Below are positions 1-7,867 of a stretch of DNA of 64,000 bases, one piece after another. Position 1 is the first letter of the stretch. Every line of letters begins with the position of its first letter. This DNA is from Saccharopolyspora oryzae (GTDB taxonomy: Bacteria; Actinomycetota; Actinomycetes; Mycobacteriales; Pseudonocardiaceae). The notes under the pieces are model-generated. The model saw nothing but the letters and a program-made list of their open reading frames with translations, was not told the origin of the DNA and ran no database searches. The translations under genes and the position numbers were made by a program. The DNA is taken from the NCBI RefSeq assembly GCF_027853915.1, contig NZ_JAQGLA010000001.1:220186-284185 (forward strand), written 5' to 3'.

Positions 1-673
1 AGTTGGACGGGACCCCTTCCTCCCCTTCACCGTCGAACCGGAACCAGCTGCCGAATGCCGATCTGATCTTCCGCACGTCGTAGCCGGCGAAGTAGTCCTC
101 CCCTTCCTCCAGGAGCTTCGCCCGCGTCTCGGACTCCAACCACTCGTCCAGATGCGCGCGGCTGTCGTACCGGAACACCGCGACCCATTTCTCCTGAACT
201 CCCGGTACTGGCTCGAACAGCTCGAGTCCCATGAATCCCGGAGATTTCTCCTGCACCTTGCGGACCTTGTTCTGCCAGTGCCTGAAATCGCATTCACGCC
301 CCGGCCTGACGTCGTGCGAGACGACCGCGGTCACGACGTCCCGGGTCGGCGGCTCTCCGGCGAGGATCTCCTGTGCGGCAGCCCCTTCGAACAGCTCATC
401 GCCCTCGGCGAGCAGTTCCTGCCGTTCCGCCGAGTTCAACCAGGCGGTCAACTGGTCGATCGTCGAGAAGCGGAAGACGACCGACCAGGAGTTCTGCTCG
501 TCCGACGTCGGCGGGTACTGCTCCGCCGCCTCGAACCCGCTGAAGCCACCGGCCGCCTGGTCCACCTTTTGCTGCCATCGCCGGTAGTCGTCCTCCCGGC
601 CTTCGCGGACCGTCAACGAGATCAGGACGGTCGCGCCACGACTGCCGAACTCCTGGTTTGGCCCCCGCTCCAT
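1..673 (-). CDS. Tandem ABM-domain protein, partial at left edge
   Basis: The reading frame starts at an ATG at 673 and stays open to base 1, so the C-terminus lies outside the window. Two repeats of about 90 residues (roughly 14-100 and 112-205) each open with a G-R-E-x-D-[YF]-R-x-W signature (GREDDYRRW and GRECDFRHW). This is the pattern of antibiotic biosynthesis monooxygenase (ABM) fold proteins, which are small ferredoxin-like dimers. Tandem-ABM proteins of this type often continue into membrane helices; that part cannot be seen here. The substrate is unknown and a true monooxygenase activity should not be assumed. A stop codon lies 15 bases upstream of the ATG, so no longer start exists. 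It diverges from the deaminase gene at 756. Confidence 0.75.
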   Translation of the reverse strand, partial: MERGPNQEFGSRGATVLISLTVREGREDDYRRWQQKVDQAAGGFSGFEAAEQYPPTSDEQNSWSVVFRFSTIDQLTAWLNSAERQELLAEGDELFEGAAAQEILAGEPPTRDVVTAVVSHDVRPGRECDFRHWQNKVRKVQEKSPGFMGLELFEPVPGVQEKWVAVFRYDSRAHLDEWLESETRAKLLEEGEDYFAGYDVRKIRSAFGSWFRFDGEGEEGVPSN

Positions 674-755
674 ATCGGGTAACCATAATTAGCTCCGACT
701 GGCCGGACAACTCGACTGAAAAGCGCTCGGCGCAATGCGATCGGAGGTTCTGGGG

Positions 756-1322
756 ATGGAGCACGAAGAACTCATCGCCGAAGCCGTTCGGTTGGCGACC
801 GAATCCGTTGAGAACGGGTGGGGCGGCCCGTTCGGCGCGGTGATCACCCGCAACGGGGACATCATCGCACGGGGGCAGAATCGCGTCCTGCTCACCGGTG
901 ATCCGACCGCGCACGCGGAGGTGGAAACCATTCGAATGGCCTCGCAAGTGCTCAATTCCGAGGCGCCGAGCATTCCGGAGAACCACCAGAACGAATCGAC
1001 GCTGGAATTCGTGCCACGCCCCGAAGGTTCCGATGACGTGGTGCCCGAGCGGGCCCGCATGCTCATGGGATGCTCCATCTACATCAGCGGCGCACCGTGC
1101 CCGATGTGCATGAGCGCGATCTACTGGTCCCGGATCGACGCGGTCTACTACGCCAAGGACCTCCAGGACACCAAGGAGATCGGTTTCGACGACGCCTTCC
1201 AGTACGACGACTTCAAGAAACCGCTCGACCAGCGGAGAATATCGATTCAACAGATCTTCCCCGAGATCGGGGACCGCGCGTACCAGGCGTGGATGAACAA
1301 GCCCGACCGGCACCCGTACTAG
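756..1322 (+). CDS. Nucleoside deaminase (CMP/guanine deaminase fold)
   Basis: A zinc-dependent cytidine/deoxycytidylate-deaminase-fold protein of 188 residues. It carries the HAE zinc/proton-shuttle motif (His53, Glu55) and the PCPMC motif (Cys115, Cys118). The PCPMC-x-SAIYW context resembles guanine deaminase and other free-base or nucleoside deaminases, so hydrolytic deamination of a purine or pyrimidine base is likely; the exact substrate is not readable. The ATG at 756 is preferred over the ATG at 735 because CGGAGG lies 8 bases before it. About 60 residues separate HAE from PCPMC, about twice the usual spacing. The extra part is an acidic, proline-rich loop (about residues 68-103). Confidence 0.85.
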   Translation: MEHEELIAEAVRLATESVENGWGGPFGAVITRNGDIIARGQNRVLLTGDPTAHAEVETIRMASQVLNSEAPSIPENHQNESTLEFVPRPEGSDDVVPERARMLMGCSIYISGAPCPMCMSAIYWSRIDAVYYAKDLQDTKEIGFDDAFQYDDFKKPLDQRRISIQQIFPEIGDRAYQAWMNKPDRHPY

Positions 1323-1930
1323 CGCGGAGCGACTCCGTCGGGAGTCCGGGCCGAAACGTCAGCGCCTGCTCCTCCCCCACATCCCCCGCCGGATTCGCAG
1401 CGACTGCGCCCTTCGGCGTGCCGAGTTCTACTCGCAAAAAGGGCGAACCTGCCTTTGTTCGCCCCGTGGGCAGCGTCACCGAGATCGCTCAGCCGGGACG
1501 AATACGCTCGTCAAGAGCTGGTTCTGCGCCAGGGAGAACTTCGTCGCGACATCAGGGGGTTGACGGACTCCAGCCAGGAACTTAGGTTTGCCTCGCCTCA
1601 CGAACGAGGCCAGCTGCTGGACCACGTCACCCACAGCGGAAACCTGGAGGAGGACGAGATGCGCCCGGATGTCGACGGCACGGGCCCGGCGCGCTCTTCG
1701 CGCAGGTAGCGCAAGCCACGACCTTCGAGCACGACTAGCCGGCCAGCGGTGACGCGGTGCGGATGACCCGCACCTGCCCGCGGCCGAAAGCCGCAACGCC
1801 CACCTCCCCGGCGTGCGGTTCTCATGGAAATCCCCTCACCACAAGGGATTCCCCATCCTGCGGCCTCAGCCACGCCAGCGACACAACAGCGCCCGGACCT
1901 TCCGGGCGCCGATGCACGACGGAACGAGAG
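1323..1930. other. 608-base intergenic stretch without a convincing gene
   Basis: No frame here shows a recognisable family, good ribosome binding site and plausible composition together. Weak open frames exist on both strands (for example plus 1455-1709 and minus 1476-1796) but look like chance or decayed coding sequence. The stretch contains one iron-box-like palindrome (1582-1600). Its right end must hold the doxX promoter. Confidence 0.5.
1582..1600. promoter_or_regulatory. Possible DtxR/IdeR iron-box-like site
   Basis: The 19 bases TTAGGTTTGCCTCGCCTCA match the actinobacterial iron-box consensus TTAGGTTAGGCTAACCTAA at 14 of 19 positions. The left half-site is near perfect and the right half is weaker. 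No iron-uptake gene follows, and doxX starts 330 bases away, so the site may be chance or a remnant of a lost gene. Confidence 0.25.
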
Positions 1931-2455
1931 ATGAGCGAAACAGCCCAGATCAGCCATGAGGTCAAGCCCACCGGGCGGATCGCATTCACCATCGACACCG
2001 CACTGCTCCTGCTCAGGGTCGTCCCGTTCGGGCTGCTGACCGTGCACGGCGCGCAGAAGCTGTTCGGCGTCTGGGGCGGCAAGGGGTTGAGCGGAACGGC
2101 CTCCGGGTTCGCCGCGATGGGGTACGAACCCGCGTGGTTCTTCGCCCTGCTCGGCGGCGGCGCCGAGTTCGTCGGCGGAATCCTGCTGTTCCTAGGCCTT
2201 TTCACGCCCCTCGGCGCAGCCATGTCGCTCGGCGTGATGATCAACGCCGTCGCCGCTGTGGCCGCCAAGGGCCTGGAGTCGTCCGGCTACGCGATCGTGC
2301 TCGCGGTCATCGCCGCCGCACTGGCGATCAGCGGCCCAGGCCGGTTCTCGCTCGACGCGGGTCGCCCCTGGCACCGGACCGGGCCGGTCGTCGCGGCGGT
2401 CAGCATCGCGGTCGCTGTCGCCACCTCGGCCGCGACACTGCTGGTGAAGGGCTGA
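1931..2455 (+). CDS. DoxX family membrane protein
   Basis: A 174-residue protein with about five hydrophobic segments (about 20-40, 67-92, 94-113, 118-134 and 150-172) and the DoxX signature region LLRVVPFGLLTVHGAQKLFG followed by a glycine-rich GGGAEFVGGILLFLGLFTPLGA segment. DoxX proteins are small integral membrane proteins linked to respiratory or redox stress functions; the molecular role here is unknown. The ATG at 1931 is chosen because the DoxX-like sequence begins shortly after it, although the Shine-Dalgarno (ACGAGAG) is weak. The gadB start follows 75 bases after its stop. Confidence 0.85.
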   Translation: MSETAQISHEVKPTGRIAFTIDTALLLLRVVPFGLLTVHGAQKLFGVWGGKGLSGTASGFAAMGYEPAWFFALLGGGAEFVGGILLFLGLFTPLGAAMSLGVMINAVAAVAAKGLESSGYAIVLAVIAAALAISGPGRFSLDAGRPWHRTGPVVAAVSIAVAVATSAATLLVKG

Positions 2456-2530
2456 ACGCGTGCGCGGGTCACCGCGGGGCGAACCACGTCCCCCTGCGGT
2501 CGGTGGTCGGCTGACCTAGCGTTGAAACCC

Positions 2531-4003
2531 ATGACCGCACGGAACCGGGGGCATCGCCACAACACCGGGCGAAGCCGGGATTCCCGCCGCGAGCACCTGT
2601 CGATCAACCCGGTGTTCGTCGCCGAACCGGCGCAGGTGCCGCGCAACCGGTTGCCCACGGGGGAACTCGATCCCGACGTGGCCTACCAGGTCGTGCACGA
2701 CGAGCTGATGCTGGACGGCAACGCGCGGCTCAACCTCGCCACGTTCGTCACCAGCTGGATGGAGCCGCAGGCCGACCGGTTGATGGCGGAGTGCTTCGAC
2801 AAGAACATGATCGACAAGGACGAGTACCCGCGCACGGCCGAGCTGGAGCAGCGCTGCGTGCGGATGCTCGCGGAGCTGTGGCACGCCCCCGACCCCGAGT
2901 CCACCATCGGCTGCTCCACCACCGGGTCCAGCGAGGCGTGCATGCTGGCGGGGTTGGCGCTCAAACGCCGTTGGCAACACGCCCGGCGAGCGGCCGGCAG
3001 GCCGGCGGATCGGCCGAACATCGTGATGGGCGCGAACGTCCAGGTCTGCTGGGAGAAGTTCGCGAACTACTGGGACGTCGAGGCGCGGCTGGTGCCGATG
3101 GAGGGCGAGCGCTTCCACCTCGACGCGGCCGAAGCCGTCGCGCGCTGCGACGAGAACACCATCGGGGTGGTGGCGGTGCTGGGCTCCACCTTCGACGGCA
3201 GCTACGAGCCGGTCGCCGAGATCTGCGCCGCGCTGGACCGGTTGTCCGCCGAGCATGGCTGGGACGTGCCGGTGCACGTCGACGGAGCCTCCGGAGCGAT
3301 GATCGCCCCGTTCTGCGATCCCGACCTGGCCTGGGACTTCCGGCTGTCCCGGGTCGCCTCGATCAACACCTCCGGGCACAAGTACGGCCTGGTCTACCCC
3401 GGCGTGGGCTGGGTGGTGTGGCGGGATTCGGCTGCGCTGCCGCAGGACCTCGTCTTCGACGTCAACTACCTCGGCGGCAGCATGCCGACGTTCGCGCTGA
3501 ACTTCTCCCGCCCGGGCGGGCAGGTGGTCGCGCAGTACTACGCGTTCCTGCGCTTGGGCTTCGACGGTTTCCGCAGGGTCCAGCAGACCTGCCGCGACGT
3601 GGCGACCTCGCTGGCCGACCGGATCGCAGGGCTCGGACCGTTCAGCCTGCTCACCCAGGGCGACCAGCTACCGGCGTTCGCCTTCGCGCTGCGCGAGGAG
3701 GTCACCGGCTACTCGGTCTTCGACGTGTCGGCGCACCTGCGGGAACGCGGCTGGCTGGTCCCGGCCTACGCGTTCCCGGCGAACCGCACCGACCTGGCGG
3801 TGCTGCGGATCGTGGTCCGCAACGGCTTCACCCACGACCTCGCGGACCTCCTGCTCGAAGACCTCGAACGATCCATCGCGGAACTCCAGCACCAGCCCGA
3901 ACCCCTGCGCGGCGTGGAGCACAGCTCCTTCGCCCACGGCAGCGGCATCCCGCAGCGGGACTCATCGCCCGCGCAGCTCGAGCGCGACCGCACCGAGCAC
4001 TAA
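2531..4003 (+). CDS. gadB: Glutamate decarboxylase
   Basis: A 490-residue PLP-dependent group II decarboxylase that converts glutamate to GABA with proton consumption. The PLP lysine is Lys284 in SGHKYG, and Asp251 of HVDGASG should bind the pyridine nitrogen. The opening (NPVFVAEPAQVPRNRLP) and the segment CSTTGSSEACMLAGLALK are characteristic of GadB. Length agrees with the family (about 460-490). There is no Shine-Dalgarno before the ATG at 2531. A TAGCGT hexamer at 2517-2522 ends 8 bases before it, so a leaderless transcript is likely. No GABA antiporter is adjacent. Confidence 0.93.
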   Translation: MTARNRGHRHNTGRSRDSRREHLSINPVFVAEPAQVPRNRLPTGELDPDVAYQVVHDELMLDGNARLNLATFVTSWMEPQADRLMAECFDKNMIDKDEYPRTAELEQRCVRMLAELWHAPDPESTIGCSTTGSSEACMLAGLALKRRWQHARRAAGRPADRPNIVMGANVQVCWEKFANYWDVEARLVPMEGERFHLDAAEAVARCDENTIGVVAVLGSTFDGSYEPVAEICAALDRLSAEHGWDVPVHVDGASGAMIAPFCDPDLAWDFRLSRVASINTSGHKYGLVYPGVGWVVWRDSAALPQDLVFDVNYLGGSMPTFALNFSRPGGQVVAQYYAFLRLGFDGFRRVQQTCRDVATSLADRIAGLGPFSLLTQGDQLPAFAFALREEVTGYSVFDVSAHLRERGWLVPAYAFPANRTDLAVLRIVVRNGFTHDLADLLLEDLERSIAELQHQPEPLRGVEHSSFAHGSGIPQRDSSPAQLERDRTEH

Positions 4004-4318
4004 GGCGCCTCCGGCAAAAGCACCGGCCCAGAGCGACTCGCCGAACGCGGTCGCGCCGATCGCCGCGCCTACGAGCGGCGTGACGTAGGCGTAGGTGCTG
4101 ACCAGCGGTGCCGGCGCGCTCTCCAGCAGGCGCGTGTAGAGCATGAAGCCGACGAGCGAATCGAAGACGACCAGAAACACCGCCGCACCCGCCGACGTCC
4201 AGCTGAGCGCGAGGAGCAGGAACACAGTGCGATCGGGGGAACCCGCACCCCGGCGCCGCGCAGCTCTGCCGATGTTCACCGCGGATCCCTTCATGATCTG
4301 TGCACCTGGCTGAGGCAT
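3962..4318 (-). pseudogene. C-terminal remnant of a DMT/EamA transporter
   Basis: The last 80 or so residues read as the end of an EamA/RhaT-type drug-metabolite transporter: a helix, then GFMLYTRLLESAPAPLVSTY, a PLVGA helix, an FGESLWAG turn and a last helix ending in ELRGR. A complete EamA protein has about 290 residues and ten helices; here only about the last three exist. The region before them (first 30 residues) is arginine-rich and unlike a transporter. The 3' end overlaps the end of gadB by 42 bases tail to tail. I read it as a 5'-truncated relic rather than a working gene. Confidence 0.7.
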
Positions 4319-4344
4319 GTGGCCTGCGCGTCACGTTCCACCGC

Positions 4345-4857
4345 TCACGATTGCCACATCGCGATGGACAGGAGCGCCAGGGCTGTGCAGATCAGGGTCG
4401 CGCAGTTGAACAGCACCCGATGGCGGACGAGGTGGTCAGCGGTGAGGCGGCCGAGCGGTGCTGAGATGACCGCTGGCAGCGGTCCTAGCGGGTTCAGCAG
4501 ACTCTCCGGGTCCAGCAGGCTCAGCGGGCCGAGTCCGACGAGAAGTCCGAGCACGCCGAACGTGAGAGCAGTCCCCAGGCGCCCCAGGTTCAACTTTCGG
4601 CAGAGCTTCTCGACGAGGAGGCCCAGCGGCAGCCCCACGATCAGCACAACGCCAACGATGAACGGCAGTGCGAGCAGGGTCATCCCCGCGGAGCCGAGTG
4701 CTCGCGACAACGCGGGATCGCCGGGGAACCCGTCACCGACGAGGAAAAGCGCGTACACCACCGCGGACGCGATCGCGGTGACCGCCACGACGCCCGCGAG
4801 AACCAGCCTCGGGTGCGAACCCTCCACCAACTCGGGCGAACCCTGCTTCATCCCCAC
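4345..4857 (-). CDS. Hypothetical four-helix membrane protein
   Basis: A 170-residue protein with hydrophobic segments at about 18-40, 55-80, 95-112 and 148-167 and no family I recognise. The start is either the GTG at 4857 or the ATG two codons later (4851), which has GGACGTGGGG just before it. It lies between the EamA remnant and the GntR gene and is transcribed away from the latter. No function can be assigned. Confidence 0.6.
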   Translation of the reverse strand: MGMKQGSPELVEGSHPRLVLAGVVAVTAIASAVVYALFLVGDGFPGDPALSRALGSAGMTLLALPFIVGVVLIVGLPLGLLVEKLCRKLNLGRLGTALTFGVLGLLVGLGPLSLLDPESLLNPLGPLPAVISAPLGRLTADHLVRHRVLFNCATLICTALALLSIAMWQS

Positions 4858-5105
4858 GTCCAGAACCTTAGACCCGTGAAGCGAATTTGGTGCGCTTTTC
4901 CCGAAATCCCGCCCCGTCCACGCAGTTTCACACGAAGAATCGGTGCACCGCCCTCCAACGTTCCGCCGGGGCAGTGCGCCGCACCACCGGCGAGAGCCAG
5001 GCGCGCACTGCTCCGGGTCGGTCCCGGAAAGCGCTCGGGCGGGCCGCTCGAATCCGCGCTGCCGTTCATTCCGGATGTGCCGCGTGAGTTATCATAGATC
5101 CAGCA

Positions 5106-5118
5106 CGATCACTGATCG
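5106..5118. promoter_or_regulatory. 13-bp perfect palindrome before the GntR gene
   Basis: CGATCA-C-TGATCG is a perfect inverted repeat with a single central base. It ends 32 bases before the chosen start of the GntR-family gene, a typical place for an autoregulatory operator of a FadR-type regulator. No second copy was noticed in the window. Confidence 0.4.
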
Positions 5119-5150
5119 CGACAATGGGAAAACAGGTCGGGAGCCGATTG

Positions 5151-5894
5151 ATGACCAGCGAGCCGAAAGAGAATTTTGCACGCGGGGCACGACGAAATCC
5201 GCGGCTCGCCGAACGGGTTGCCGAACTGATCGAGAAGGACATCGTCGCGAGCGGCTGGCGCATCGGTTCGGTGCTGGGTTCCGAGGGGGAGCTCATCGAG
5301 CGGTACGGGGTGAGCAGGGCGGTGTTCCGGGAAGCCGTCCGGCTGGTGGAGCACCAGCAGTTGGCCACCATGCGCCGCGGTCCCAGCGGTGGGCTGGTCG
5401 TGACCGAGCCGGACCCCGGCGTCGTCCGCAACGCCGCACGAGTGCACCTCCGACGCGCGGCGGTGACCCGGCATCAATTGCTCGAAGCGCGGATGGCGCT
5501 CGAACTCGCGGGAATCGCCAGCGCCACCGAGAATTTGACCGAATCGGGAATCGAAAAGCTGAAAGAGGCGCTCGATCTCGAGCAGGAGCAGATCGATCGA
5601 GGTGTTACTCGAGGATATGCGCGCGATCTGCACCGGGTCATCGCGGAACTGGCCGGAAATCCCGCGATAGCATTGTTCGTGGAAGTGCTGGCACAACTGG
5701 ACCAGGACATCGTCCAGCAGGAATGGGACGCTGCCGACGTCGACGACGAGGGGCATCTCGACGATGCCATCGCATCCCACGAAGCGCACGAGGCCATCGT
5801 CGCGGCCATCGTCGCCGGGGACGCGCCACTGGGCCAGCACCGGATGCGCCGCCACCTGCAAGCGATCGCCGCGTTGCTCCCGGACGAATCGTGA
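5151..5894 (+). CDS. GntR-family regulator, FadR/FCD type
   Basis: A 247-residue transcription factor. Residues 17-85 form a winged helix with the GntR-type segment LIERYGVSRAVFREAVRLVEHQQL. Residues about 100-235 form an all-helical FCD ligand domain, with the metal-binding pattern (an Asp/His pair near YARDLHRV, then HEAHEA and HRMRRH). FCD regulators usually bind organic acids and repress catabolic operons. The ATG at 5151 has CGGGAG 7 bases upstream; the in-frame ATG at 5124 has none. The gene converges on the six-gene acyl-CoA operon (10 bases apart), so it may control that island, but no copy of the island palindrome lies in its own promoter. Confidence 0.88.
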   Translation: MTSEPKENFARGARRNPRLAERVAELIEKDIVASGWRIGSVLGSEGELIERYGVSRAVFREAVRLVEHQQLATMRRGPSGGLVVTEPDPGVVRNAARVHLRRAAVTRHQLLEARMALELAGIASATENLTESGIEKLKEALDLEQEQIDRGVTRGYARDLHRVIAELAGNPAIALFVEVLAQLDQDIVQQEWDAADVDDEGHLDDAIASHEAHEAIVAAIVAGDAPLGQHRMRRHLQAIAALLPDES

Positions 5895-5903
5895 CGCAGC
5901 CGG

Positions 5904-6686
5904 TCAGCGTCCCACCCATCTCGGTTCGCGCTTCTCGGCGAAGGCGGCCAGTCCCTCGCGCCGGTCTTCGGAGTCGAGCGCCCGGGCAGCGATCGGTTGC
6001 TGCGCCTCCCATGCCTCCTCCTCGGTCGCCCACGACGACGACCGAAAGATGATCTCCTTCGACGCCATCACCGCCGTGGGCCCGTTGGCCTGCAGGGATT
6101 CGGCGAGTTCCACCGCGGCGTCGAGGGAAGCTCCCGCGGGCACGACCCGGTTCACCACGCCCCAGCGGTGGAAGAACTCCGCGTCGCGGAAGGCACCGGT
6201 CAAGGCGAGCTCCACGGCCAGGTGGTAGGGCAACCGCTTCGGCAGGCGGAACAGTCCACCGCCGGCCGCGACGCCGTTGTGGCGGACCTCGGGCAGCCCG
6301 AACCGGGCGTCGGCGGCCGCGACGATCAGGTCGCACGACAGGCACAGCTCGAACCCGCCGCCGACGGCGAACCCCTCCACGGCTGCGATCAGCGGCTTGC
6401 GCGGCGGCCGCCGGAAAACACCGAAGCCGCCCCGCCTCGGCGTGACCGCCTTCTCCCCTCTCGCCGCCGCTTTCAGGTCCGCCCCGGCGGAGAACGTCCC
6501 ACCGGCGCCGGTGACGACGCCGGCGAACAGGTCGTCGTCATCATCGAGCAGGTCCATCGCCTGCTCGAGCTGCCCGGCGGTCGCCGCATCGACCGCATTT
6601 CGACATTCGGGGCGGTTGATCGTGACGATCAGGACGTGCTCACGCCTGTCGGTCAGGACCAGGTCCGCGGCGGAACTGCACGGCAT
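5904..6686 (-). CDS. Enoyl-CoA hydratase/isomerase family protein (canonical)
   Basis: A 260-residue crotonase-fold protein. The oxyanion-hole segments are FSAGADLK (66-72) and VEGFAVGGGFEL (103-114). Both glutamates used by classical hydratases are present: Glu113 in GGGFEL and Glu133 in FGLPEV. It should hydrate a 2-enoyl-CoA in beta-oxidation of the island substrate. It is the last gene of the minus-strand operon, 40 bases after the acyl-CoA dehydrogenase stop. Start ATG 6686 has AGGAGGG about 13 bases upstream. Confidence 0.88.
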   Translation of the reverse strand: MPCSSAADLVLTDRREHVLIVTINRPECRNAVDAATAGQLEQAMDLLDDDDDLFAGVVTGAGGTFSAGADLKAAARGEKAVTPRRGGFGVFRRPPRKPLIAAVEGFAVGGGFELCLSCDLIVAAADARFGLPEVRHNGVAAGGGLFRLPKRLPYHLAVELALTGAFRDAEFFHRWGVVNRVVPAGASLDAAVELAESLQANGPTAVMASKEIIFRSSSWATEEEAWEAQQPIAARALDSEDRREGLAAFAEKREPRWVGR

Positions 6687-6726
6687 GGTGGTGCCCTTCC
6701 CTCCTGCGCAGGACGGCGAACGTGGC

Positions 6727-7866
6727 TCAGCTGAGCCCGAATTCCTGCCGAGCGATGAGCCCGCGCATGACCTCGGAGGTGCCGCCGCCGATGGTTTCCA
6801 GGATCGACTGGCGCCACATGAACTCGGCGTCGGTCCCCTTGACGAACGCCTCGGACGAACCGAATTCCAGCCCGGCACGGGCGATGTCCTGCGCCAGCAC
6901 CGTTCCCGCGAGCTTGTGGTAGGCGGCAGGCACCGCTGACGGCTCACCGCTGATCACCTCGCCGAGCAGCGCCAGTGCCAGCGCCTCGACCTCGGCAACG
7001 CGCACAGCCAGCTCTTCGAGCCGATGCCGGACCACGGGATCGCCGAGGACACCGGCGGTTTCCAACCCGGCCACCACGTCGTGCAGGTCGCGTCGCAGCC
7101 GTTTCGGCGGGAACTGCACGTGGCGCTCCACCGCGAGCGCCGAGCTGACCACCTGCCAGCCCTCGTCCTCGTCGCCCACCCGGTTGGCCACCGGGACCCG
7201 CACGCCGTCGAACCGGACCTCGTTCAACCGCCCGCCGTCGAGCGTCGGAATCGGCGACACCGACACCCCGGGGCTGTCCAGCGGCACGATCAGCACGCTG
7301 AGCCCGCGCGATCTGCTGTCCTTGGGTCCCGTCCGGCACAGCAGCCAGATGTAGTCCGACCAGTGCGCGTTGGACGTCCAGCACTTCGCACCGTCGACCA
7401 CGTACTCGGCTTCGCTCGAGCGGGAGGTGCCCCCGTCGTCGAGCCGCGCCCGGGTGCGCACCGCCGCCAGGTCCGAACCGGCATCCGGTTCGGAGTAGCC
7501 GAGGCAGAAGTTGATCCGGCCGCGTCGCAGCCCGGTCAGGAATCGGGCGCGCTGCTCGTCGGTTCCGTGCGACATCAGCGCCTTGGCGACCAGGCCCGGC
7601 CCCATCGGCGGCCGCGCGACCCGGGCGTAAGCCATCTCGTCCCACAAGATGAACTCGTACGCGGGTGAGCGGCCGGCCCCGCCAAACTCGACCGGCCAGG
7701 ACAGCGAAAGCCAGCCCCGGTCGCCGAGCGCCCGGTAGACGCGCCGGACGCTGTCGGGTGTGTTCGCACCGCGGTGGAAGTACCCGCGCACGTCGTGGAA
7801 TTCGTCCAGGAACTCGAGGACCTCGCCGCGGAAGGCCTCTTCCTCGGGGGTGAAGCCGAAATCCAT
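6727..7866 (-). CDS. Acyl-CoA dehydrogenase, long subunit (379 aa)
   Basis: A full-length FAD-dependent acyl-CoA dehydrogenase fold: N-terminal helical domain from MDFGFTPEEEAFR, the GYSEPDAGSDLAAVRTRA flavin/substrate segment (123-140), WTSNAHWSDY, and a C-terminal IGGGTSEVMRGLIARQ end. The usual catalytic Glu of medium-chain enzymes (in IYEGT) is replaced by IGGGT. The probable base is the alternative Glu247 (AVERH), as in isovaleryl-CoA dehydrogenase-like enzymes. The ATG at 7866 has GGAGGA 6 bases upstream and sits 1 base after the stop of the preceding gene. I infer it pairs with a short subunit of the same operon. Confidence 0.88.
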   Translation of the reverse strand: MDFGFTPEEEAFRGEVLEFLDEFHDVRGYFHRGANTPDSVRRVYRALGDRGWLSLSWPVEFGGAGRSPAYEFILWDEMAYARVARPPMGPGLVAKALMSHGTDEQRARFLTGLRRGRINFCLGYSEPDAGSDLAAVRTRARLDDGGTSRSSEAEYVVDGAKCWTSNAHWSDYIWLLCRTGPKDSRSRGLSVLIVPLDSPGVSVSPIPTLDGGRLNEVRFDGVRVPVANRVGDEDEGWQVVSSALAVERHVQFPPKRLRRDLHDVVAGLETAGVLGDPVVRHRLEELAVRVAEVEALALALLGEVISGEPSAVPAAYHKLAGTVLAQDIARAGLEFGSSEAFVKGTDAEFMWRQSILETIGGGTSEVMRGLIARQEFGLS

Positions 7867-7867
7867 C

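Noticed and set aside
4345..4857. The peptide SPELVEG near the N-terminus of the small membrane protein as a sign of a repetitive element
   Set aside because: Only one copy was seen and no DNA repeat surrounds it.
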